Positions 39,101-51,100 of a DNA stretch of 64,000 nucleotides are shown one piece after another (position 1 is the stretch's first letter; each line of letters begins with the position of its first letter). The notes below the pieces were generated by a model, which was given only the letters and a program-made list of their open reading frames with translations, did no database searches and was not told the DNA's origin. Location of the stretch: assembly GCA_905160935.1 (NCBI GenBank), contig CAJHZI010000514.1, forward strand, positions 1,819,501-1,883,500, written 5' to 3'. The DNA is from Enchytraeus crypticus. Taxonomy: Eukaryota > Annelida > Clitellata > Enchytraeida > Enchytraeidae. The translations under genes and the position numbers were made by a program.

Positions 39101-42100
39101 AACGAATAGAGGGGTCCAGCGAAGAAAGAGGTTTGAAGCGAAACGTTGGACCCTTTGAAGAATTGGCTAGAGAATTACACAAACCGATTCGCAGAAAATT
39201 TACAAGACGACAAGTTCACGTGTTTGAAGTTGATGAGATATGGGGAGCAGATTTAATCGAAATGCAGGAGGTGGAGTAGAGTAAATAAGGGCTACAGATA
39301 CATGCTTAACGTCATTGATGTGTTTTCCAAGTATGCGTGGAGCATTCCGTTGAAAGACAAGAGAGGTGAAACAACTGCAGAGGCATTTAAACAAATAGTG
39401 GCATCGTCGGGAAGACAGCCTAAACATTTATGGGTTGATCAGGGTAAGGAATTTTACAACAAAAACTTGGATGATTGGTTAAAGAAACTTGATATTAATA
39501 GATACTCTACATTTGGTGAACATAAATCAGCAGTCGTCGAACGATTCAATAGAAGTATCAAGGAAAAGATGTGGAAAAGATTTACTGCGGAAAATACGAG
39601 AAATTGGATTGATATGATTGACGATTTAATTGCAGAGTATAACAACACGAAACATTCGACTGTAAAAATGACTCCAATTGAGGCGAGTAAAAAGGAAAAC
39701 GAAGCATTTATAATTAACAGTAGGAAGTATAGAAATTTGGAAACGAATCGAAAATTTGAGGTTGGCGATAGAGTTAGAATTAGTCGGATTAAGGGTGTGT
39801 TTGAAAAGGGATTCCTACCCAATTGGTCTGAAGCGGTGTACAAGATATCCAAAGTGCAATACACATCCCCGATCACTTATAAATTGACAGATTCGTTAGG
39901 CGAAGAGATAGAAGGAGGTTTTTACGCAGAAGAATTGCAGAAGACAAATCAAGAAAATTATAGAATTGAAAAGGTTCTACAACGGAAAAAGATTAAAGGT
40001 GTGGAACATGCCTTGGTTAAATGGGTGGGTTACAACAAGAAATTTAATGAATGGATTCCCATATCTAATTTACAAAATTTAGATTCATAAAAAATTTATA
40101 TTTAAATATTTTCTTGGACTATATAAAATGACAACTACAAACTCAAACTCAGAAATAATCAAGTTTCAAAATCTCAAAGTTGAAGATAAATATATTGTAA
40201 TGGGATTGAAACCTATACACACAAAATTCGGCAAATCATATATTCTGTACGTTATACAAAATGAGGGTGAAATCCCTAAAAAAATGTGGTCCACAAAAAA
40301 GATTAATGAATATATTAAAGAGGAAGAGTTGGAAATGGACCATGAAAGATTTGAGTTTACGGTAAGAGAAATCAATAACGGAAAATATAAGGGAATGCTG
40401 TATGCAGAGATTGATGGTTTCAATACAGACAAAGATGATCCTGAAGTTGTTTGGTTTTAGAGAATTATTTTGAAACCAAATGTGGTTTGAAAATATTAAT
40501 AAAAATTACATTTTATATATTTAAGCTATAATGTTTGCCCCCCTCACGAGGGGGGCAAACTTTATCCATAAAAATATGTTTTATATATTTAAGCTATAAT
40601 GTCCGTAAGCTAGAGTGTGCACGCCATCGTCCATGATTACTCGCTTATCGTCATCTGCGCTGAGAGCAACTTTATTGACTTCCTCAGTATAGACATCGTG
40701 CAAGCGTGATCTAATAACGTTCATGCTTCTAGAATGGTAATTTTTCTCAAACAGACAATCTCTGTAATCATCATGTGTTATTGTCCTCTCAACAACATTC
40801 TTCTTGACACCTTTACATTTCTTGTGCTCCTCATCTGCTAATTTGTAAGAGTACAACTTTGCTCTCAATCCAACAAATTCTTCAATTTCCTTTCCACAAG
40901 CTTCGTCTTTAAACATTCCAATGACTTTCTTGTTAACTCCAGTCTTAATGCCTGATGGATGAACTCTCGGATAATCGCTAGTGTCAAATCTGCGTTCGAC
41001 GTCATTAGATATGTCTGCGTAAAAATCTTCCGTCTGTATTTCGTACATCAACGAATCCGTGTCTGTAAACAACAGCTTGGCTTTATCATTGTATTTTTCC
41101 TTTATGTAATTATAGTGAAATTCGTACATTAAAGTTTTACTTAAATCTAATATTGCCATACCTAGGTAGATTGGCTTATTATACAGCAATTTAGTTTTTC
41201 TCATGTGGACGCCGACAAGATTTTCGTCAAATATCACTGTTCGGTCATAGTACGGCTTTGCAGCCAATTTAACAGCCTTTTCTCTATTATCAACCAATCT
41301 GAAATCTATCCTATTTTCAATATTCTCCATAGTTTTTCCAAAAACGCTATTGTTCATTAGTTTAAAGAAATCTTTCTCAAAGTCGTTGGCAGCCTTAGTG
41401 CGTAGCTGTGTATTTAAATCGATGTAAGTTTTAAGCCATGGACTTTCTTCAAATTTTATGCCTCTGTGTATTTTGGTAATTTTCAGTCCCATACTTTCGT
41501 ACAGTTTCAAATTCTCGTAATGTAATGTGTACTTTGTTTTATCATTCAAATTCGGTATCAATTTCTCTACTTTATTCACTTTCACAATTTCGGGGGCTAA
41601 AGGATAGTCATTATGCAGGTCGTGCAGCGCTGCAGGATATTCCAAGTCAACTTCGAGGATACACTTCATTTCTTTCCAGTTCTCCAGTTCTTTTTCTGTC
41701 ATCCATTCGAACCCGTGTGTGGGTAGGGGCTTACTCATCGAGTAGCCATAAAGGTTATTCGAATCCAGGTATTTGATAAATTTGGAAGGATCATTAACGT
41801 TAAAATTCCCATCCATGTATTTATTATTAGCTTTTGAATATCGGTTTGAAATAGTGCTTACACCACCTCTTATTCCGTGCTTAATCATCAGCAGCATATC
41901 GTAATCGCTCAACAATTGGAGTTCAACTTTAGTTAATCTTAACGCAGCATCCCAAGCTAGTCCTGGCGAGGTGTAGTACCACGCAGGATCCAATTTATAG
42001 TGGGTCATACATACATCTCTAAAATTTTCAAAGACATCTGCTAGTAAAAGCACATCAGATATATTGTACAAGTCGTGATAGTCTCGAAATGTTTTACAAC

Positions 42101-45100
42101 CAAACTCTTTCCAAACAGTCTCTGCGTGTTTATAGTCTTCATCACTGATATTGGTATCGTTAAGTTTTGAGTAGAAAGCATCCTTTGGCGGTAGTTTAGT
42201 TTCATCAAGTCTTTCTGACGAACTAACATAATCGTACGGGTAAACTCCTTTTCTCAACAGCAAATCCAATTGCTTTCCAGAATACTTACTTGCAATATTC
42301 TTACACTGATCTTTACTTAGATTCTTTGAAAGTTTCTCAAGACTCGAAGCCATAAATCTAAAGCTATCGATAAACCGCAATTCTCGTTTCACTAGTACTT
42401 CTTTACCTGTTTTATTTATAAACTTGTCAACCAGCAATTCCCTAGAGAAACTGATGTACTTTTCTTCGTTACACGGAATACAATTAATTTGTCCACCTGC
42501 CAACTTCTTTATAAATAAGTGACTGTCGTATCCTGATAAATTGTGAAAAACTACTGGAAAGAATTTTGGAATTTTGTATTGTAAATTACATTTATCGTGT
42601 GCTGCTCCTCGGAATTTGCCAGATAGATGACAGTGGTCTCTGACACGATCGTTACCCAACACTTTTTCACAGATATGACATGATTTTGCGGCCTTGAATT
42701 TCTTCGCGGCAGATTCATCGAATATCATTGGTTTAGAAAACTTGAACTGATTGTATATTTCTTTTATATTTTTCTCTAGAGTATCAAAGAATATTTGAGC
42801 AACATCATCATTCTCATTCTTTGCAGTAAAAGTGACTGGAGCTTGCGAGTAAATGCTATCATCAAAACACTTGATGTAATAACAGAATGAACTAGGTGTA
42901 TGTTTCTGGTATCGGATAGTGGTTGACCTGCTTGGATCCGGCTGTCGTGTATCAATCTGTTTAATAAATGACTCGAAATCTGCGTAAACTATGAATGGTA
43001 CTCGCATCGATTTTTTGTAGTGATTGAATTTCATAAACGTTCCAGGTTCTGGCAACACTATTTTTTGAGCGTCGTGTTGTGAATAATATTCAGTGTGATT
43101 ATTAAGAGCATTTTCACTTGTGAAACCGTTTAAGCATCGTCTGCAGTAATGCATTGCATGGTGATTTCCTTCTATTGACATCAATCTATTGAAGTTCTTA
43201 ATCCAGCAGTAATGATTATTATCACCTTCTGATATGAGTAACAAATCTACTACGTTTTGACTACTTAACGTTGAAATCCTTAATGGTATTAATTCTTCTT
43301 CTTTGGCCCACGCCTCTAGCTTTTCATATCCAAACACATGAATTGATACATTGTTATTCTTTTCAAATTTATCAATATCTTTCAAATTAACCGGAAAATC
43401 AATACCATTCCAGTTAAATTCTTCAGCCTGCTTCTTTAATTGTTTATCAATGCGTTGTGGATTTTTTTCAACAGGATTTAAGGCTCTAGCTATACACCAT
43501 TTGAAACACTGATCGTCTTCATTTTTCATATTTATAATAGCCTTTTTATCAGCTAATTCTTCAGGAAGAGGAATGTAGGAGCTACCTCGTAGTGGCTTGT
43601 ATTCTACAGTATTTATTTCTAATTTCATCACTCTGCGAAATCTCCAATTACTACCCCGCATCTGAAAATTAGCCATTGACTCTAGCATTTTACGTTTAGT
43701 CTTTTCATACACCTCTGCGGTATCTGTGGATGGTAAAATTATTTCAGTTTTTGAAAGAAAAGGGGCGTCAGACGATGTAATTTCCTCAGTCTTCAAATCC
43801 ACCCTTTCCATTGTACATGTGAGTGTTAGATTAACTTTTGACTGAGGGTTGTTGTTTAATACATTTAACACTTTTGTCTGAACGCTATTGAGAAATGACA
43901 CTGCATCCACTCCATTTCGACCATCAATGGTATATTGCTTAGTGAATCCCTTTAAAGCTGATTTTGTTTCTTTGATTTCATACGTATCCGCCTTAGACTT
44001 GTTGAATATGGTCTCAACTTTAGACTTTAGTGTCTTATACGATTCTCTTACTTTGCTTTTAATGTTGCTTGGTAAATCGCTTACCAGCCAATCCCAATAT
44101 GATTTGATAGTTGCCATTACTCCAGTCTTAATTGGTGCAAGAATCTCAGTTTTTATATCAGGCACCGGTGTGTCGAGCAAATTGCCATAATGTCTCTTGG
44201 GTGATGGTTTATATTTAGTTGGAACTAAAATCGGTTGTTGAATATCTGGTACAGGAGAATTGAGCAAATCTACAACACCACCGATTGTTTGTGATGTCGA
44301 TGACAACGCATCAATAAGCTCTGCCTTGCGAAGAGAATAGTATCTTTTAATACCTCGTTGCTTCGCGACAAGTCGCAATTGTTTCACCGTTTGAGTTTCC
44401 ATTTTATATATAAGAAAAAATATTTAAATAAAATTCATATATTTTTAATTTTTATTATATTTTCATTTTCTTTTCTATATTTATGTTTTTGCTATTCACG
44501 GAATGAGTACCACTCCACTACTGAAGCTCAACTTTCCAGCTGTTTAACGTGTAGGCTGCAGCAGAGTCTACTCGTGTATACTCTGCTGTCTAATAAAAAG
44601 ATTATAGCTGCTGATGTGTAACTCAGTGTACCACGTACATTAGCTTAAGACACAGCGAAGATGGCTATGAATTTGATATTTGGGTAACAGTAAATATATT
44701 GATTGCTTCATAAAGTAACTACATTTATGAATTTTGGAAAGTATACTGTAGAAATATACACGTATAGGCTTTTCACTTTCGCTTTCCACAGAGTTACAAC
44801 ATCTGAGCATCGGCATCGAGTAGCTGTGTCTTTTTACTAGAGCTTTTTACAGCGCTCAGTATATATAAACATCCAGCTGTTATTTTAAGCTAAGTATCTG
44901 AGAGTATACTCTGCTGTCTCGGGTATAGGCTTTTACATACATGTATAGTTTCTTTAAGGTAGCTGAACAGCTGCGTTATTTTAACCCGACCGTTTACAGC
45001 TAGGCTAGGAGAATGGTTATCATACTTTCAGTACATACGTTGATGACAAGGCTAATATAGATATAAGCTTAGGTATCAAGGCTAAAGATGCCTGTTAAAA

Positions 45101-48100
45101 TCATTTTGTCTCTGCCTTGTGGATGAAATGATGTGAATTGAAATCGTTTTTGTCCTCGTGAGCTGTGGGCGTGCTTGATTTTACGCTTGTGTGTTAGATT
45201 ATTGATAGGCAAGGCTATGCTTCAATTGCAATGGTGTAAATTTTAAGGCAGAAAATAGAAATGAGCAAGACTCAAGGCATGTCTGTGCTTAATATTCATG
45301 GAACATTTATGCATCAAGGCTAAAATAGAATTTAGCTATGTTTTAAGGCTATTCTATTTTAGCCTTGAAATGATTAACGTTCATCTCAGTATGCTTAATC
45401 AAGGCTGGGCAAGGCTAAAAAGGAAATTTAGCTAGGTTTTAATCTTAGGTTGTGCTTAAAAATCATAATGTGCCAGCCCCCCAATAATCCTACTACTTTA
45501 GTATATAAATGTATAATGTACAGTAAGATTATTAGATCATATGCTGCAAACTGCTACCAATGGTTCAATGTTTAATATCATATAGTATTCAATTGTTATT
45601 TATATTGCAAATGCAATTGGTACTTTTCTTTTTATATATACAAATGAATATTAAAATATTAACAATAACCTGATTTTAAAATCTACATAAAATGTAGACT
45701 AAAGTTATATCTGGTTATTAATATAAAAATAAAATTAGAGAGTACGAGAAATCATTTTCTTACATAGTCAAATTAAAACAAAATTCAGAAAGAAAAAATT
45801 CTTTTAAATAATAAATGCTAAATAAGAATCCTTACAAAAATCAAAAGTTACAAAATTCAATAAAAGCAGAGAAACATCAACATACGAGAACTAACACTAC
45901 TCACAAGCACGGAACTCTGATGGCACGACATTTGTTTGTACACCTCCCTAAAGTGAACAATTTACATAATTTATTACACAATAAAATAGACCTAATTAAG
46001 TTCCGATGTTCGAATAGGAAACATTAAATGATAACAGCACATACGAATGCTCAACAATGCTCAATGACAAATATATGAATAAAAATGCACACTGCAGTAA
46101 ATTAGCTCGCGATCACCTATCACATGGAACTACTTTCCACAAAAGTTCTTTTTTCAGAAAAAATTATATATAAAGTGATATTCATGGCTTAACCATGCAA
46201 GAATATTTGCACACGAACCTTTAAAACACAGCGTTTGATTAACTACTTTCAAATTTCTAAGATAATTGAGCAAATTTAATAAACACAAAAGATAGATTAT
46301 TTATTTATTTTCAAATATTTTCTCGCATATTGATGACTTTAATTTAATTCCAGTAAATTTACCTGAATTTTAGTCAGATTAACAGTTGTTACTTCGCCGA
46401 GTGTTAGATTATGTGACTTCATTCTACAAAAAATGCTAACGGTTTTACATAACAAATAATACAAGAATCAGAATCGTAAAATAACAAAAAGTACAAATTT
46501 ATTCAACATCTTGAGTAGACCAATAAAATTGGTATAGTCTTTGAGCTTTTTAGTTTGCTTAAAAATACTTTTTATAACAATTTTGATACTGAGGCAAGTG
46601 TGCAAAACTAGGCCAAACTCTTTACCAGCCATATCTGAAAAGAACGAAGTAGACTTAACTGGCAGTGCGTACTAATTAAAAAATAATCTGTACGATTGAA
46701 TGATTGAATTACATAAAAGCAGGGACTTTTATCTGTGAACCAAAGGAACCCAGGAAAACTTTCATCAACAATATAATTTTAATGCAATTTTAATATTACA
46801 GATACTAAATCTTTCAAAAGAAAACGTTAACATTTAAAGTTTTAAACATCTAAAGACAAACAGCAAGCAGTGTACCAGCTGAGACCTACCTATTCTCTTC
46901 ATAATCCCTAAAGCTGAGAAATCTGTTGATAACGTGTCTCTGAAAACAAAATTCATCATATCCTAATCACAATGATTTTATAATCTATGTATCACAGATT
47001 AAAACAATGATTATAAATAATACTACACTGTAATCCATAATATCATCAAGCATATGAAGTCAATGGCACATAATGCTAAAGTATAAGTTAAAACTCTCCA
47101 TCAATTACAATCAATTCAATTGTAATCAATTCAGTATGTGCCAGGTTCAAATCCCAATTAATCAGTACACTAAGACATCAAATCATCAAAAAAACAAAAT
47201 AAAAAAATATTATGAAACAATAAAATAAAAAAGTAACAATACAATGGTGGATAAGAAAACTAACCAGCTTTTCTCCTGCAGTATTTTCTAAAAATAGCGA
47301 CCCATGCCCGGGCTGGCCACGACAAATTATATTGATCCCTACAGAGAAATTAAAAGAATAAACATTAACATATATTATCTGGTACATTGCTACCATTAAG
47401 TTAGGATTTTTTCAGGTTAAATCACTCACCTGAAATCAAACAATTTTATGGCTTGTTTGCTAGTATGACCACTACAAACCAAAAAGCAAACTATTAGGTC
47501 ATACAGTCGAAGGTATGGCATGAAAATATGACATGATGATTATATTTAATGTAACGAAGACAAAGGTTATAAGAGTGACTAGGAATTACAGGGATGTAAA
47601 CATTACATTGAACAGTACGCGATTGGAACAGGTAAGGTAAGAAGGTTGTGGTATTTTGATCACACCATCACGGATGATGGGAAGTGTAAAACGGAAACCA
47701 AATGTAGAATTGCACAGGCAAAAGAGGCATTCGGAAAGAGAAAAGAACTACTAAAAAAGGCATTTGGAAAATCACGAAGATAAAGATTGTGAAAACATTG
47801 GTTTGGTCCACATTTCTGTATAAATATGAAAGGTCGACATTAAAGAAAGAAGATATCACAAAACTTAAGGCATTGGAATTGTGGTTATAGAGAAGGATAC
47901 AAAAGATCAATTGGACTGACAAAATTACCAAATGAAGAAATTCTTATATGCCATGGAACTGCCGTTAGGCAGTGCACTAGAAGACAGTCCAAGGGCTCCC
48001 AAGTTATGATACAAAATGCTGAAAATGAAAAATTTTCATTTAGAGGCCAATTGGTGACTACTTCTTTTAATGTTTTGATTGCCGTGTAATACAACATAGG

Positions 48101-51100
48101 AAAGCTATTAGAAAAATAAATCAAAGCTTAGTTTATGCAGAGAAGAATAGAGAGGCATTAATAATGTTATGTGGTCGAACTTGAGCCTGACAATCAGCAT
48201 ATCAAGAGAACTCAAATATTTCGCTGTGATATGCAGAAAAAAATACATAGCCGGGTAACTCCTGGGTTCAGCACATAATAACCAAGATGTGTTAAATGTG
48301 ACAGCGTACATAAAACATTGAGTAGAAAACTGTAACAAAGGTGAGTAAAATTTATGTATTTAAAAATATGCATATCTGAATAGAGTTATTTCATTAGAAA
48401 GCAGAGAGTTTTGATAACCTTTTACTTTATTATAATAAATAGAAAAATTTAGGTATTTCATAAATCAAAGTTGCAATTAGTTGTAAATCTTTAATCTTAT
48501 AAAAGGTCTCTGGTTCTCTGGTTTGTTCGATTTTTATGTTCGATTTAAGTTTTATGTCCCATATCCTGTAATTTGCTATTGTAAGACCTTATATTTACTG
48601 ATGAAAACATATATTCGACAGACGCATGTATGTGGACATTTAAGCTTTCTTAATTGAACTTAGTTGGAAGTAGATATAATTTTATGTAGATTTGTTAGTA
48701 CAGTATTGTAATTCTTTAACTTTACTTTTGCTAATATTTTACTACAGTTAAGTAAAGAGATCAAACAAAACAACTTCCTATTTTTTCAACTCTAGCCTAC
48801 AATTAGTAAATATTCATTGTCAATTTTTCATCTTTGTAAACCCAGTGACTGCAGTTGAAAGAATGTCAGCTTCATACATAATGATAGAATTTAAATAACA
48901 ATAATAAAAGTCTGTATCTATGAGAAAAATGAGAAAAGCAGAAATGAAGCACAATATCTCTGCAATTGAGTACACTTCTCATATATGATACTAAACGAAA
49001 ATAGGTAATCATGTGCATTTGTAATCTACCATTTTAAATGGGAATCTTACATATGTATCTGAAGAATATAAACAAACACACTTACACCATTTGCATCTTT
49101 CACCAAAATATACCAAGAAATCATCACTTGAACTGGCCATGCCTACACTTGCAATTAAAAATAAATAAGGTATACTAAAGTGTATTTAAAATTCTACTCA
49201 ATTATATATTACAACTCTAAATTGAAAAACTTCAAAAGTCTTTAGGATTGGAGAAGGTCTATTCGTATCCCGACCCTAGTTAAACAGGGATTTAAGGGAA
49301 GAAGATGATGATGATGATGATACATTACAACCCTAATAAACTATATTATACTTAATCAATCAATAAGAATCAATCAATAAAAAATTAACGCCCGGTTTCT
49401 CGCCATAAGGCAATGTCAGGGACGTCTCAAGCAGACTCTGCATCAACAGACCTTAATACCTTAGCATCAACGGAAAAGAAAATAATGTCCACCTGTGCAT
49501 CGATATTAAATCACTGCTCCAAATATCTCTTATATTAAAAGTTGGTTCTATTCATATAATGTCATAATTTTGTAAAGAATATATGTATGAAAAGAATATT
49601 TTGTTGCAATTTTAAAAATAGTGCCTCATGAATAAAAGTCATTCAGCAAAATATCACAGCCTAATTGAAGCAAATCACAGTCAAAGTGAGGCACACCACA
49701 GCCTAATTAGCAAATCACGCTCCCACTGAAGCAAATCAGTCTTATTGAGGAATATCATTATCTGAATATAAATTCACAAGTTTGATCGACTTTCAGGGTG
49801 ATTTTCAATTAGTAGCAATAGATAATACACGATAGCAGCAATAATACTACAAAGTTGTATATTAGCTCTCTAACAATCTCTCTCTTAGTGCACAGCCCAG
49901 TGGCAGGTCCATGGTATGTAACGCCTCCACTCGTCCCTATCTTCCGTTTTCTTCATCATGTCCACATACGAGTGGATTTCTAAATCATCTATAACATTTC
50001 TTTTGATATGCCATTATTCATGGGGGATTCTGCTTATCACAAGGTGGGTCCCCTCAGCTTCGATTATCATTTAAGGGGCAAGGGCGTCAATCCCTGAGAA
50101 AAAACAATCCTGTTTACCCAACAATATAGTGAGAATAATATCATAATATTATACTAAATAGATAAATAACAAATAACCTTCATCAAGAGCAAAACCAATA
50201 TTGAGCTCTTTGAAAGACTCTGTCTTAACAAATGACTTCATACCATCTCTTGCACCAATTTCTTCATCTACATAATATACCAGAGCTAATTAATAAAGTC
50301 CTAAATTGTAAAATATTTTTAAAATGATTATGACAGAGGAGTTATATCAAGAGAAGTTTGTGGATTACACAAATTAACAAAAAGCTATTTAATAATAATA
50401 TACAAAAAGTTTAATTTAGACAAATATTTAACTTATTTAAGTTGAAATAAAATCAATATAACTAGGTCTTAAGCGCCATGCAATTTTAAACAAATTTTAA
50501 TAATCGCTACCCCCATATTTTCATAAGCTTATTGTAATATTAACAGCTAATAAAGCTAACATGTTAATCAAATTTTAGTCAGGTACATACATCTATGAAA
50601 TGAAAAATTGCCACAGGCAAAACCTAAAATAAAAAATCAAACTTATAATGATGCAGGTTACCTCAAGACTGTCTTGTATATTTTAACTACTTCCTCTTCT
50701 TTTTCTTAACATATGTCACCATATCGTCGGGACACGAAATCAATTAGCGCAGTTCAACGCAGTTCAACAAAAGGCTGGGATAATGAGCTGCTGGCTCAGC
50801 ACAATAAGATAAATGAGTTCATAGGCCCTATGCTATCATTTGTTGAGTTGGAATCTGAATTAGGCGGCAATGATTTATTTATTCTGAGACAAGGGCGTCG
50901 CCATTAGATCTGAATCTCAACTACTTAGGAAACCACTCATTTCTCAAGAAATCCTTAAACAAAAATCTGAACGTTCAAAACTCGAAACTAAGTTCAGGAA
51001 GGATCTGAAAAATCCACCTGAACTACAAAATCCAGACATTAAGTCCAAATACCTCAAACAAAGAAATTTATTAAATAAAATGATTAGTTCTGCTAAAAGC

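Larger units (their letters stand above)
30457..45497. mobile_element. Complete Maverick/Polinton (adintovirus-like) element
   Basis: 15,041 bp with 486-bp terminal inverted repeats that start AG and end CT, as is usual for Polintons, and a 6-bp duplication TTAGTA. It carries the full Polinton set: polymerase B, retroviral-type integrase, FtsK/HerA-like packaging ATPase, adenain-type protease, double-jelly-roll and single-jelly-roll capsid proteins, plus accessory genes. Capsid genes mean it could in principle form virions, as proposed for adintoviruses. The capsid and integrase frames each have one or more breaks, so this copy may be defective despite its young ends. Confidence 0.97.

Noticed and set aside
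41525..44190. Plus-strand open frames opposite the polymerase
   Set aside because: Shadows of the polymerase gene, which has all family motifs.
44358..44621. 87-residue frame upstream of the polymerase
   Set aside because: Overlaps the polymerase start and its promoter block antisense, with no motif.
50713..50907. 64-residue frame before the LINE
   Set aside because: No recognisable domain; may be host intron or another repeat, not supportable as a gene.
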